In this document: positions 20,137 to 28,930 of the stretch, piece by piece
Numbering within the stretch: the stretch's first letter is position 1
Layout of the letters: each line of letters starts with the position of its first letter
From: Mycolicibacterium bacteremicum
GTDB taxonomy: Bacteria > Actinomycetota > Actinomycetes > Mycobacteriales > Mycobacteriaceae
Direction of reading: 5' to 3'
Assembly (NCBI RefSeq): GCF_943913955.1
Contig: NZ_CALUAE010000005.1
Location: 47,702 to 111,701 of the forward strand
DNA length: 64,000 nucleotides
Notes under the pieces: generated by a model
Seen by the model: only the letters and a program-made list of their open reading frames with translations
What the model was told of the DNA's origin: nothing
Databases searched by the model: none
Translations under genes and position numbers: made by a program

Positions 20137-21339
20137 CTAGGCCTGGGCCCATTCCCGATTGCACCAGGCGCAAGTTCTAATGACGTCCGCCCACTTCGGC
20201 TCATCAGTGCGGGGCGGCCGAAAACTGTGGGTCTCCAACTCTCCGCATCCCGGACACTCGCACAGGCTGACAAACGCTTCACGCGCCTGCGTCTGCATGA
20301 GCTTGAGTGATTCCGAACGAACGAAGCGCCTTTTTAACGGCGCTGTGCCTGCGTACGCGCCCTCGATGGTTGTCACGACTTCTGCGAGATCGTCTCCCGC
20401 ATGCTTGCCAAGTGGCTTCAGCCGGCCCTTGCGGTCTTGATTGACGCGAAGTTCCGACGCCGAGAGCATCTCATCGACAACGCTCCTGGCGTTCCAGTCA
20501 AGCTTTAGAACCTTTCTGGTCAGCACACCGGCGTAGATCGCATCCAGCTTGGACGTCGCTTTCGAGAAGCGCCTTTGCAGGTCGTAGCGCAAGACGACTA
20601 CACACGCCAACTGGGCAGCCGGAGCGCAGGCCAGGGCCTCCTTGGCGGTAGCGATGACCGTGGATGCCAAGGCACGTCGATATAGATCGATCTGTTCTTT
20701 GTCCGACCGCGGCCGTGTCGTTGTTCCGGTCTGAACGATGCCGCTAGCGATCTCCAATCCCGGGAACTGCACCACCAGCGTGAGATAGTTTCCGATGCTG
20801 CCACGACCGGCATCCACGCAGATCGATTGGCTCGCATTGTCCGCGAATGCTGCATCGACCGTAGCGATCACGACGTCGCGATCATGGTCAGCTAGCAGCT
20901 TCCATTCGTCTAAGGCCCGCCGATATGCGGCCATTCGATCGAGGTATGTCGCCTTGGCTGCGGCCTGCTCGTCGTCGTCCAGCATCCAGAAGTTGTTCCA
21001 CCTCCGCGGCACCTCTTCTAACCTCGGCTTCACTGGAGCCTTAGCACGCGGAAACTCCTGTAGATGAAGTGTTGTCAGCATCTTCGCGGCGCGAACACTA
21101 TCGGCCGCAACGCGCTTCGCCTCCCGCGTCTCTAGAAAGCCACCGACAATCGACGCGACGCCTGCAGCAAGTTCCAGCCCCGCCAAGAATGTGTCGGCAG
21201 CCGTGGGCTGCGGTTGCTTGGCTGTCGGTCGGGGTCGTGTCGATGGGCTGTGGCGAGGCTTCGCCGGCGTGGACGCTCGAAGCCCAGAACCTGAAGCGCG
21301 CAGGCTAACGCCAGGCGCAATCCGAATAGTCGCCCCCAC
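20137..21339 (-). CDS. Hypothetical 400-aa protein: DUF4236-like N-terminus and C-terminal zinc finger
   Basis: The N-terminus GATIRIAPGVSLRASGSGLRAS resembles the DUF4236 core (I-APGV-L-S-SG). A short hydrophobic stretch follows near residues 50-70 (FLAGLELAAGVASIVGGFLE), then a helical, charged middle. The C-terminus carries CPGC and CAWC pairs, probably one zinc site. The GTG at 21339 is chosen because GGGAGG lies upstream and it starts exactly at the conserved block; a longer frame would begin at 21414. It lies between the PLD-DUF3427 helicase and the druHE-like pair, on the same strand. Function unknown. Confidence 0.7.
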   Translation of the reverse strand: MGATIRIAPGVSLRASGSGLRASTPAKPRHSPSTRPRPTAKQPQPTAADTFLAGLELAAGVASIVGGFLETREAKRVAADSVRAAKMLTTLHLQEFPRAKAPVKPRLEEVPRRWNNFWMLDDDEQAAAKATYLDRMAAYRRALDEWKLLADHDRDVVIATVDAAFADNASQSICVDAGRGSIGNYLTLVVQFPGLEIASGIVQTGTTTRPRSDKEQIDLYRRALASTVIATAKEALACAPAAQLACVVVLRYDLQRRFSKATSKLDAIYAGVLTRKVLKLDWNARSVVDEMLSASELRVNQDRKGRLKPLGKHAGDDLAEVVTTIEGAYAGTAPLKRRFVRSESLKLMQTQAREAFVSLCECPGCGELETHSFRPPRTDEPKWADVIRTCAWCNREWAQA

Positions 21340-21456
21340 TCCTACTACCCTCCCAACACTCCCAAACGCGTGCTCGCCCCGTCTGGACGACGGTGATACG
21401 CGGCAAATGTACAAAAACGCAGCGCGCAGTAACCCCGATTTGTGTGTTCGGCGCGC

Positions 21457-24400
21457 CTATGCCACTGCCGCCCGCGCCCCCAGGTACACCTCCGCCGGCA
21501 TCGTCCGGCGCAACCGCCAGGTGATCGCCATCGGCCGCTCCCCTTCGTGCGACACGTAGTCAGCCGGCCCGAGGAACACATACGGCGCGCCGTCCCCGAA
21601 CGCTGACTTCTTCGTCTCCCGCACAAAGAGCAAGATGTGCGAGCCCCCGCGGCGATGATTGACGTAGCGCTGCCCCGTCGTCGACGCCGCCGAGGTCGTC
21701 GATTGCGATTCCCAGTGGAAGAGGTCAGGGCTCAGTGCGAAGTCGCGGTACATGGTCGTCGGCGAATAGTCAGTGTCGGACTTCTTGAGCGTGATAAGGA
21801 AGGCATCGGCGTTGGCCGCTGGGCACCACGCGACGCCTTCGCGCATCGTCGAGGGACTGCGCCCCTCAGAGGTCCAGCCGAGCGCCGCGAGGATCTCGTC
21901 GCGTGAATAGGTCGCGTGCACGGCCAGCGGCACATCGGTCATCGTCGGTTCAAACTCACCGAGGCGATAGGTACTGCGGCGGGCGGCATCGAAGGCAATG
22001 TCGATGATCTGGGTCATCTCATCGGCGATATCCTCGGCTTGCACCGCATCGATGCCGGCGGTGACGCTGTCGAAGCCGCCACCATTTGGGAACAGTGAGT
22101 AGTGGAGCATCTGGGCCAGCCGCTGCTCTGCGACGGAATCACCAAGACCGTTTCGGTCGAGCAGCTTTCGGTAGACGTCCGCCCGTAGTCGGTCATCGAC
22201 GTGGGCGATGGCTTTGAGCCTCTTCACCAAGTCCGTTTCGCGTGGCCCCACCTGGTCGCTCAGCTTGCCTGCGTCGCGGCACAGCGTGGTCCACGATCGC
22301 CCCGGACGCAGGACGTCATCCAGGCCACGCTCGTACTCGTTGAGGTAGCCCGCCAAGTCCTGCCCTTGGTAGTTCCGAACTTCAGCGATCAGCGCGACTC
22401 TCTTGGGCGAGACCTGCTGTCGCACGTTGGCGAGGACCACTTCCTTGGCGACCTTGTCGAGAACGATCTGGCTGCCGGACGGCAGGAACGGAAATCCCTC
22501 CTCGACTTGCCTTTCCAGCTGCTTGCGCGCGAGCCCGGTGAGCGCTTGGAACCGTTGGTCAAACCGGAAATCCCGTCGTTGGTGCCCCACGAAGTCCAGT
22601 GCGGTCAACACCGACTTTCCGGGCGCGAGACGCAGGCCTCGTCCGAGTTGTTGCAAGAAGACGGTTGCACTCTCAGTTGGCCGTAGGAACAAGACAGTGT
22701 CGACCAAAGGGATGTCGAGCCCCTCGTTGAACAGGTCGACAGTAAAGAGCACGTTGACGTCGCCGTCTCGCAGCGCGGCGAGCGCGGCGCGTCTGTCAGA
22801 GGTGTCGTCGAGACCCACGACTGCGCGCGCCGGGATGCCGGCTTGGACGAATTTCTCTGCCATATAGCGGGCGTGTTCAACGCTGACGCAGAACCCGAGC
22901 GCTCGCATGTCCCTCACGTCGGTGATCTTGTCGCGGATTTGGTCGAGCACGATCCGTGTGCGCGCATCGTTGCCGGTGTAGAGGGTGTTCAGCTGAGTGA
23001 GGTCGTACCCTCCTCGCTTCCACTGCAAGGCCTCGAGGTCGGTGTTGTCGTAGATCCCGAAGTAGTGAAAGGGACACAAGAGATTCTGTTCGAGCGCATC
23101 CCATAGTCGGAGTTCCGCCGCGGTGCGTCCGTCGAAGAACGACCGAACATCGATGCCGTCGCTGCGCTCGGGTGTCGCCGTCAGTCCGAGCAGTTCGACC
23201 GGGTCGATGTGGTCGAGGAGTCGTCGATAGGACGCTGCCTGCGCGTGGTGGAACTCATCGATGACGACGACGTCGAAGTGCTTGGGTTCGATACCTGACA
23301 GCCGGTCGGCCGTGAGCGACTGGATGCTGGCGAACACGTGCCGCCACGTCTCGGGCTGCTGTCCGTCCACCAGTAACTCGCCGAAGGTGGGGTCGGTGAG
23401 GACTTCTCGGTACATCCGGCGAGCCTGTTCGAGGATCTCCTTGCGGTGGGCGACAAAGAGCAGCTTCAGGCCTGCGGTTTGGGCGGCGCCGACCAGTCGT
23501 TGGTAGTCCAGCGCCGCGATCACGGTCTTACCGGTACCGGTTGCGGCGACGATTAGGTTGCGGTGCCGGTCGTGCAGGACTCGCTCAGCGTCAAGCTGCT
23601 CCAGGAGTTCAGCCTGATACGGCTTGGCCGTGACTTCTAGCCCGGAGAGGGTGATCGCCAACGGGTCGCGGGCCTTCTTCCCCGATGCGATCTCAAGCGC
23701 GTTACGCAGACGCTCCCCGTCCTCCGCGGGTCGATAGGGCTCGAATTCTCGGTTCTCCCAGTAGGAGTCGAAGGTGGCGCGGAACTTCTCCAGCAGGTGC
23801 GGGGTGGCGATCGCCGACAGCCGCACATTCCATTCGAGTCCGTCGACCAGCGCGGACTGGGACAGGTTCGATGAGCCGACGTACGCGGTACTAAACCCGG
23901 TGTTACGTCGCAAGAGCCACGCCTTGGCATGCAGTCTCGTCATATTGGTGTCGTAGTTGATGCGGACCTCGGCACCGAATTCGTCGACCAGCCTGTCGAG
24001 CGCCTTCGCGTCGGTGGCACCGATGTACGTCGTAGTGATGACGCGCAGCGGCACCCCACGCTCGCGTAGTTCGGTCAGCTCACGCTCCAGGAGTCGGAGC
24101 CCGTGCCACTTCACGAATGCGCAGAGCAGGTCGACTCGGTCCGCGCTGGCCAACTCGGCGCGCAGTTCAGCCGCCAGGGTCGGCTCGTTACGCGCATTGG
24201 TCATCAGCGCGGCATCCGACAGCGGAGTCGCCGGGCGTGGGGGCCGGACCGCCCCGAGCTCGTCGGCGGTGACCGCATCCAGTCGCTGGATTTTGGTCGG
24301 GTCGTCCTGATAAACGTTCTCGGCGAGCACGTCGGTGTCATCCAAGGCGGCGAGAATCCGGCCGGTCAGTTGAGCGCGTTCCTGGGCACTGCGCGCCGCG

Positions 24401-24558
24401 CGCAGCTGGCGCTCGATGAGTGGACTGAGATGCCGTGCGAGGACCAGCGCCTGCTCGGCGTCGTCGACTGCACTCAATTCACTATGTAGACCAGAGTTCT
24501 GAACGAGTGCAGAGTTGAGCCGCTCGGTGAGCAACGTTTCGTACAGTCCAATGTCCAC
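21457..24558 (-). CDS. PLD-nuclease/superfamily 2 helicase with DUF3427 C-terminus
   Basis: A 1,033-residue fusion. Residues ~130-260 form a phospholipase-D-type nuclease domain with one H-x-K (LHAKAWLL, H210/K212) and GSSNLSQSAL. Residues ~310-700 form an SF2 helicase: ATGTGKT (339-345), DEFHH (434-438), SATPERSDG-type motif III (LTATPERSDG) and QLGRGLRL (motif VI). The rest matches the DUF3427 region. Such proteins occur widely in actinobacterial genomic islands and are suspected DNA-processing defence or repair enzymes. It is transcribed alone or with the 400-aa gene downstream (117-bp gap). Confidence 0.82.
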   Translation of the reverse strand: MDIGLYETLLTERLNSALVQNSGLHSELSAVDDAEQALVLARHLSPLIERQLRAARSAQERAQLTGRILAALDDTDVLAENVYQDDPTKIQRLDAVTADELGAVRPPRPATPLSDAALMTNARNEPTLAAELRAELASADRVDLLCAFVKWHGLRLLERELTELRERGVPLRVITTTYIGATDAKALDRLVDEFGAEVRINYDTNMTRLHAKAWLLRRNTGFSTAYVGSSNLSQSALVDGLEWNVRLSAIATPHLLEKFRATFDSYWENREFEPYRPAEDGERLRNALEIASGKKARDPLAITLSGLEVTAKPYQAELLEQLDAERVLHDRHRNLIVAATGTGKTVIAALDYQRLVGAAQTAGLKLLFVAHRKEILEQARRMYREVLTDPTFGELLVDGQQPETWRHVFASIQSLTADRLSGIEPKHFDVVVIDEFHHAQAASYRRLLDHIDPVELLGLTATPERSDGIDVRSFFDGRTAAELRLWDALEQNLLCPFHYFGIYDNTDLEALQWKRGGYDLTQLNTLYTGNDARTRIVLDQIRDKITDVRDMRALGFCVSVEHARYMAEKFVQAGIPARAVVGLDDTSDRRAALAALRDGDVNVLFTVDLFNEGLDIPLVDTVLFLRPTESATVFLQQLGRGLRLAPGKSVLTALDFVGHQRRDFRFDQRFQALTGLARKQLERQVEEGFPFLPSGSQIVLDKVAKEVVLANVRQQVSPKRVALIAEVRNYQGQDLAGYLNEYERGLDDVLRPGRSWTTLCRDAGKLSDQVGPRETDLVKRLKAIAHVDDRLRADVYRKLLDRNGLGDSVAEQRLAQMLHYSLFPNGGGFDSVTAGIDAVQAEDIADEMTQIIDIAFDAARRSTYRLGEFEPTMTDVPLAVHATYSRDEILAALGWTSEGRSPSTMREGVAWCPAANADAFLITLKKSDTDYSPTTMYRDFALSPDLFHWESQSTTSAASTTGQRYVNHRRGGSHILLFVRETKKSAFGDGAPYVFLGPADYVSHEGERPMAITWRLRRTMPAEVYLGARAAVA

Positions 24559-24655
24559 GCCCGGAGACTAGCGCGAGGCGATGCCGCTTCATCGGCGCAC
24601 GATCAGATGCCATCGGAGGTGACGTTCCCTGTGCATGGACCGATGTATGTGATAG

Positions 24656-24664
24656 TTATCCACA
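24656..24664 (+). other. Perfect DnaA-box sequence
   Basis: TTATCCACA matches the consensus DnaA box exactly. It lies about 40 bp upstream of the predicted -10 of the candidate RNA. No cluster of boxes is seen here, so it is not an origin; it may be a regulatory DnaA site or chance. Confidence 0.4.
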
Positions 24665-24690
24665 GATTTTGTCTTAGGTATCGAATCCGC

Positions 24691-24711
24691 AAGAACACAT
24701 GCTATGTTCTT
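24691..24711 (+). promoter_or_regulatory. 7-bp inverted repeat over an extended -10
   Basis: AAGAACA and TGTTCTT are perfect inverted repeats separated by seven bases (CATGCTA). Within them TGC-TATGTT (24700-24708) reads as an extended -10 element. A start about seven bases downstream falls at 24715, the first base of the 5' hairpin of the candidate RNA. The palindrome would let a dimeric repressor cover the promoter. No convincing -35 is visible. Confidence 0.45.
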
Positions 24712-24714
24712 GAT

Positions 24715-24889
24715 GGCCCCGAAAGGGGCCGGTGCATTCCGCAGTCCTTAATGCGCGATTGGCGCGCTACCGTAACCCTCTTCTCCAGGCTCTCCTACGG
24801 TCGACTGCGCAAGCAGCATCTAATCGCGCGACAGCCCCACTGAAACAGTTTGCGTCCCGACCACCTCCATGGTGGACGGGACTTTTTTT
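24715..24889 (+). ncRNA. Candidate structured RNA (three-way junction with GNRA loops, ~175 nt)
   Basis: The stretch folds by eye into nested helices. A 5' hairpin GGCCCC-GAAA-GGGGCC is at 24715-24730. A closing stem GCGCGATT (24753-24760) pairs perfectly with AATCGCGC (24822-24829). Inside it are the stem ACCGTA (24769-24774)/TACGGT (24796-24801) and the hairpin CTGC-GCAA-GCAG (24805-24816). A terminator hairpin with seven T's ends it at 24889. Two hairpins have GNRA tetraloops. No open frame of interest lies inside. It could be a free small RNA or a transcribed leader/attenuator of the zinc-finger gene that starts 27 bp later. I do not recognise a known RNA family. Confidence 0.55.
24854..24889 (+). 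terminator. Intrinsic terminator / attenuator before the small zinc-finger gene
   Basis: GTCCCGACCACC pairs with GGTGGACGGGAC (one mismatch) and is followed by seven T's (24883-24889). U-tailed terminators are uncommon in mycobacteria, and this one sits between the candidate RNA and the next gene's ribosome binding site. Confidence 0.75.
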
Positions 24890-24915
24890 ATTCCCTACTT
24901 AAGGAGGAAAGGCAC

Positions 24916-25392
24916 ATGAAGAAGAGTCCACACTCTGGTCCGCGTCCCACTCGTCCACTTTCCCCTCCTCGGAATCCGCCACGAAGCAGCGTCGAAGGCG
25001 TACTCGCAAACATCGGCCAGGTTTCCCACGACAGCCGTGCGGACCGCCTACGGTCGTGGTCAAAACTCGCGGAAGGGCAGGCAACGCGCCTCACGAGTTC
25101 GCGAGTTTCAGCACGTCAGATCGGTCGACTCCCGACAAGAATTAGCGAACATTACCGCCCCCATCAGATGCGATATGAAGGGCCGGTAGTTCTCAGCAAG
25201 GCTGCCCGCTGGGCTCCTATGTGCATCTACTGCGGAGGGCCGTGCGAGTCCATCAGACTGATTAGGTCAAGTGACAACATCGAACGCGCAGAAGAGCACT
25301 GGCGGTGTGTCGGCACTTCGCCTTGCGTCGGTAGCAGAAAGCTTGTCGTTAAAGCTTGCTATCCACTGGCGCAGTATGATCGCCGATCATAG
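24916..25392 (+). CDS. Small zinc-finger hypothetical protein (158 aa)
   Basis: The start is fixed by AAGGAGGAAAGG directly upstream of the ATG, an unusually strong Shine-Dalgarno. The basic N-terminal ~45 residues are Pro/Arg/Ser-rich and probably disordered. The C-terminal part holds CIYCGGPC and a second cysteine pair in WRCVGTSPC, a likely single zinc site. No family is recognised. The gene and its surroundings look AT-richer than the neighbours, which suggests recent transfer. It lies just after a transcription terminator, so expression should need read-through or anti-termination from the candidate RNA upstream. Confidence 0.7.
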   Translation: MKKSPHSGPRPTRPLSPPRNPPRSSVEGVLANIGQVSHDSRADRLRSWSKLAEGQATRLTSSRVSARQIGRLPTRISEHYRPHQMRYEGPVVLSKAARWAPMCIYCGGPCESIRLIRSSDNIERAEEHWRCVGTSPCVGSRKLVVKACYPLAQYDRRS

Positions 25393-25587
25393 CCATAAAG
25401 TAAAGAGGGAATCAATGCCTCTCCTACCTATACGGTCGGCTGACTTATCGACCAAAGAGCCGCAGAACCGCTCGCTGCCCTCGGCAAGATTTATTAAGCG
25501 CTTCGCCTGAAAACCTACGAGCGATTGGATCGGATAAAGACGCATCCAAGGCAACTCATTAAATGGCCGGTCGGCTGGAACTAATGC

Positions 25588-27240
25588 CTACTTCCCCAAC
25601 CCCAACCGCCGCGCCAGATCCGCCCCACCCACCGCCGCGATGAACTCCGGGTCCCCACACACCACCAGCTGATCCCGCGCCCGCGACAACCCGACATACA
25701 ACCGCTCCCGGGACCGCTCGAACGCCGCTTGCTCGTTGACCACGAGCACCACCGCCCGACGCTCCAGGCCCTTGAACCCGAGCACGTGCCCGTAGAACAC
25801 CTGCTCGGCATCCCAGAAGCTGTCCCAGTACACCGCATTGCCGGCGGCCTGACGCTCACGCTGCTCGGGATGCCTTGTCCCCGTGGTCAACAGCGTGACG
25901 TCCTCAGGCCGCCAGCCCTGCTCCAGCAGCAGCTCGACCTCGTCGTCACCGACATTCATCGCGTCGTCGGCCGAGCATGCCACGAACTTCACCGCCGGCC
26001 CGTCCCCGCCGAGGAACCGCATCGGGTGGTCCACCAGCGGCTGGAACGCCGTCGCGATCTGGCGGGTGTTGCGCAGATTGTGGTCGAGCACCAACGGAAC
26101 CAGCGGCACCGGCGGCGAACCGTGCCGATTGAAGACCCGCTGCCCCTCGTCGGTGAACAGGTACAGCCCGCCGGTCTCGTCGTCCTTCAAAGCACCGAGC
26201 AGCGGATCCCACCAGGCGTCGGCGAAGTCCTGCGCCTCGTCGACCACGATCGCATCGAACCGATGACCCGACTCCAAACCCGCTGCCAGTTCGGCCATCT
26301 GGGCCGGCAGGTCATGCTCCCAGAACTGCACGGTGTCCTCGGTGCGCAGCGACTCATCGGGGCCCGCCGGCGCACCCCACTGCTTGCCGAGATCGTGGAA
26401 CTCGCCGACGTAGGCCGGCTGCTGCCGGCGCGGCCACGCCGCAGTGATGCGTTCCAGGTACGACGCCAGGCCGTGTGAGTAGCAGACCAGCGCTACCCGC
26501 TGCCCGGTCCTCGCCAGTCGGCGGGCCTGCTCCATCGCCAGGAACGTCTTACCGCTGCCGGCGCCGCCGCGGATCTCCACCCGGTTCAGCAGCCGGATCG
26601 CGTCGAGGATCACCGACTGATGCTCGGTGAGCACGTCAGCGGCGTCCTCGTTCTCCAACGCGCGAGCGACCACATCGCGTTGTGGCAGACCGCGTCCGCT
26701 AAGCGACACCACCAGCTGGTCGACGCCGTCAGCGCTGAGCACTGGGCGGTCGAGTTCCTGCTTGTGTAGGTTCTGTCGCATCCGGCCGATCAGATGGTCA
26801 AGGTCGTTGCGGTCGAAGGCCTTCCAACGCGGACAGTCGGCCAGCTCGAAGCCCTCGGGCAGCTCGGTGTTGGGCAGCACGATGACGTGGTCCCAACGAA
26901 GCCGACCCTGGCTCCACCGCGGATCGTGTTCGACGAAGCTGCGTAGGGCGTAGCAGGCCTCGCGGGCCTGCCGCACCGGTTCGATCGCATACTCCTTGCC
27001 GCGCCGGATCTGCCGCCAGCTCCGTCCGTCGTGCCAGACGTCGCCGCCTTTGACCTCGACGCAGACGATGCCGGCGCCCTCGATGGCGACCAGGAAGTCG
27101 ATCTCGTGGTCCTTGAGGTGATCGGTGACCCGCTTGCCTGCGATCACCACACCGTCATCGCCGAGCTGCTCGACCAGAAGTTGGTGAATCCGCCGTTCGG
27201 TGGCATTCGCCAGCCGCGGCGCACCCGTGTCGACCGTCAT
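25588..27240 (-). CDS. NERD nuclease-domain / UvrD-like helicase
   Basis: A 550-residue fusion. The N-terminal NERD domain has HEIDFLVAIEGAGIVCVEVKGG (D48, E62, K64), the PD-(D/E)xK-like nuclease core. The rest is a superfamily 1 helicase: GGAGSGKT (225-232), VVDEAQDF (DEAQD 334-338), LDHNLRNT and the C-terminal YVGLSRARDQLVV. The ATG at 27240 is chosen over an upstream in-frame start because GGGGAGG precedes it and homology begins at this point. It is divergent from the macro-like-SIR2 gene, with a 111-bp shared promoter region. NERD-helicases occur in several defence systems, for example as partners in Nhi-like and AbpAB-like loci; here it appears alone. Confidence 0.85.
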   Translation of the reverse strand: MTVDTGAPRLANATERRIHQLLVEQLGDDGVVIAGKRVTDHLKDHEIDFLVAIEGAGIVCVEVKGGDVWHDGRSWRQIRRGKEYAIEPVRQAREACYALRSFVEHDPRWSQGRLRWDHVIVLPNTELPEGFELADCPRWKAFDRNDLDHLIGRMRQNLHKQELDRPVLSADGVDQLVVSLSGRGLPQRDVVARALENEDAADVLTEHQSVILDAIRLLNRVEIRGGAGSGKTFLAMEQARRLARTGQRVALVCYSHGLASYLERITAAWPRRQQPAYVGEFHDLGKQWGAPAGPDESLRTEDTVQFWEHDLPAQMAELAAGLESGHRFDAIVVDEAQDFADAWWDPLLGALKDDETGGLYLFTDEGQRVFNRHGSPPVPLVPLVLDHNLRNTRQIATAFQPLVDHPMRFLGGDGPAVKFVACSADDAMNVGDDEVELLLEQGWRPEDVTLLTTGTRHPEQRERQAAGNAVYWDSFWDAEQVFYGHVLGFKGLERRAVVLVVNEQAAFERSRERLYVGLSRARDQLVVCGDPEFIAAVGGADLARRLGLGK

Positions 27241-27351
27241 CGATTCCTCCCCAACCCTCTGCCCGGATGCTAGCGAGCCGCGCCGACAGAGCCGCGCTGA
27301 TCTCACCGTGTCGCAGCGAGAACCCACCGTCGGCCCACCGATAATGGCGCC

Positions 27352-28872
27352 GTGGCGGGACACCTCTTCGTACTACGCGGTGACCTGAAGCGACTCGTGT
27401 GCGACGCGATCCTCATCCCCTGCGACACCCACTGGAACGTCGTCACCAAGCACTGGGGCACGCTGTTGGACCTCGATCAGTTCGACAGGTCGTTCTACGG
27501 TCACGGCCTCAGGGTGAAGCCCGCGAACCCGAGGTGGGCTGATGTGTCGCCACACAACGGTCGCCGAGTCCGGTTGGTAGCCACTGCGAGCGACCAGAAA
27601 CTCGATGCGCAGTGGGTGGCAGACGGCGTCGTCGGGGCGATCTCGGACTTCGCCAACGGTTTGCATACGTCCCCGGGGCGTATCAAGCCGCTCGTGGCCT
27701 TGCCGATCGTCGGCGCGGGCGCCGGTGGCTTCCGGCACCGGCGCGGCGCTCTGATCAAGGCGCTGCTGCCGGCGCTGCAGACCATTGCGCGCGATGCCGA
27801 TATCGATGTCGCCCTCGTCCTGTTCCACGAACGCGACCACGCCGCCGTCCAGAACCTGCGCTCGGACACGGATTGGGGCGAGTTCACTCCCGAAGAACTG
27901 CACACCGCAGACGAGCTCGGACGGCGTGCCGCCAACCGCGAGCTGTCACTCTTCCTCGGGTCGGGAGTCAGCGTGCCGCTGGGCCTTCCGGACTGGAAGG
28001 GCCTACTCACCGAACTCAACGGCGGGCGACTGGAGGACTACTCCCCTGCCGATGCCCCCGCGATCGCCCAACGCATCGCCGACAGGCTCGGCGCAGAACA
28101 CCTTCACGATCGAGTCGCCGCACTCACCGATGTCTCCGACGTCTCTCCTGCCCATCTGCTCCTGGCCGGCCTCGGCGTCCGCCAGAACGTCACCACGAAC
28201 TACGACCTCGCCTACGAAACCGCGCTGGAAGGCAGACTCACCGCCGACGGCTTCCGGACCCTGTCCCGGGAAGTAGCCACAGAATCGCGGCCGTGGCTGC
28301 TGAAGATGCACGGCGATGCGGGCAAACCGACGACCATCGTGCTGACCACCGACGACTATGCGCGCCTGGAGTCCGACTATCGCTCGGTGCTTTCCGTCGT
28401 CGAAACACTCATGCTGACAAGTCATCTGATGTTCGTCGGCTACAGCCTCGAAGACGACGACTTCACCGCAGCGGGTGAACGGGTCCGGCAGGTCCGCGCA
28501 CTCGCCGACACCGGTGCCGACGCCGAGTTCGCCACCGTGCTGGCCCTGCACCCGGATGCGGTGAAACAGCAGTCAGGCTTCCGGACGGTGCCCATGCTCA
28601 CCGAACCAGATACGCGCACCGCCGCACGACGGCTGGAGATCTTCCTCGACCGCGTCTCCTGGGCTGCCGCCCGCGCGGATCAGCGCTCGCACGCACACCT
28701 GCTCGATGACCATTACGACGACCTCTTCACCGACGACCCGGCGGCCACCCGACTGCGCGATCTGCTGGCTCCGCTGGCCAATCTCGACCCCGGTGATCCC
28801 GCCCGGAAGTACGGTGCGTGGGACCGGGTCGAATCACTGCTGACGGATCTCGGCGCCGACCCACCGCCCTGA
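27352..28872 (+). CDS. Macro-like domain / SIR2 protein, probable NAD-depleting defence effector
   Basis: The 506-residue protein has two parts. Residues 1-160 look like a macro (ADP-ribose-binding) fold: HLFVLRGDLKRLVCDAILIPCD at the start and PIVGAGAGGF (118-127) as the phosphate-binding loop. Residues ~195-460 form a SIR2 domain: LFLGSGVSVPLG (201-210), TTNYD (281-285), KMHGD with catalytic H320, and MFVGYSLEDDDF. SIR2 domains in Thoeris, DSR and similar systems destroy NAD+ on infection; a macro-like domain could sense an ADP-ribose signal. No TIR gene is adjacent, so this is not Thoeris. Starts at a GTG, divergent from the NERD helicase. Confidence 0.8.
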   Translation: MAGHLFVLRGDLKRLVCDAILIPCDTHWNVVTKHWGTLLDLDQFDRSFYGHGLRVKPANPRWADVSPHNGRRVRLVATASDQKLDAQWVADGVVGAISDFANGLHTSPGRIKPLVALPIVGAGAGGFRHRRGALIKALLPALQTIARDADIDVALVLFHERDHAAVQNLRSDTDWGEFTPEELHTADELGRRAANRELSLFLGSGVSVPLGLPDWKGLLTELNGGRLEDYSPADAPAIAQRIADRLGAEHLHDRVAALTDVSDVSPAHLLLAGLGVRQNVTTNYDLAYETALEGRLTADGFRTLSREVATESRPWLLKMHGDAGKPTTIVLTTDDYARLESDYRSVLSVVETLMLTSHLMFVGYSLEDDDFTAAGERVRQVRALADTGADAEFATVLALHPDAVKQQSGFRTVPMLTEPDTRTAARRLEIFLDRVSWAAARADQRSHAHLLDDHYDDLFTDDPAATRLRDLLAPLANLDPGDPARKYGAWDRVESLLTDLGADPPP

Positions 28873-28930
28873 GTCGCCGTTCATCTCCCGGGCCGTAGCC
28901 ACCGCGGTAATGCTCGGATAGCGTCACCCT

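Noticed and set aside
16555..24558. DISARM assignment for the helicase cluster
   Set aside because: No drmC-type stand-alone PLD, drmB or drmMII gene is present; the PLD is fused to a DUF3427 helicase. DISARM was kept only as an alternative family for the DUF1998 helicase.
24691..24711. LexA (SOS) box
   Set aside because: The mycobacterial SOS box has GAAC and GTTC four bases apart; here the half sites are too far apart.
27352..28872. Thoeris ThsA
   Set aside because: The SIR2 domain is C-terminal to a macro-like domain and no TIR protein is nearby.
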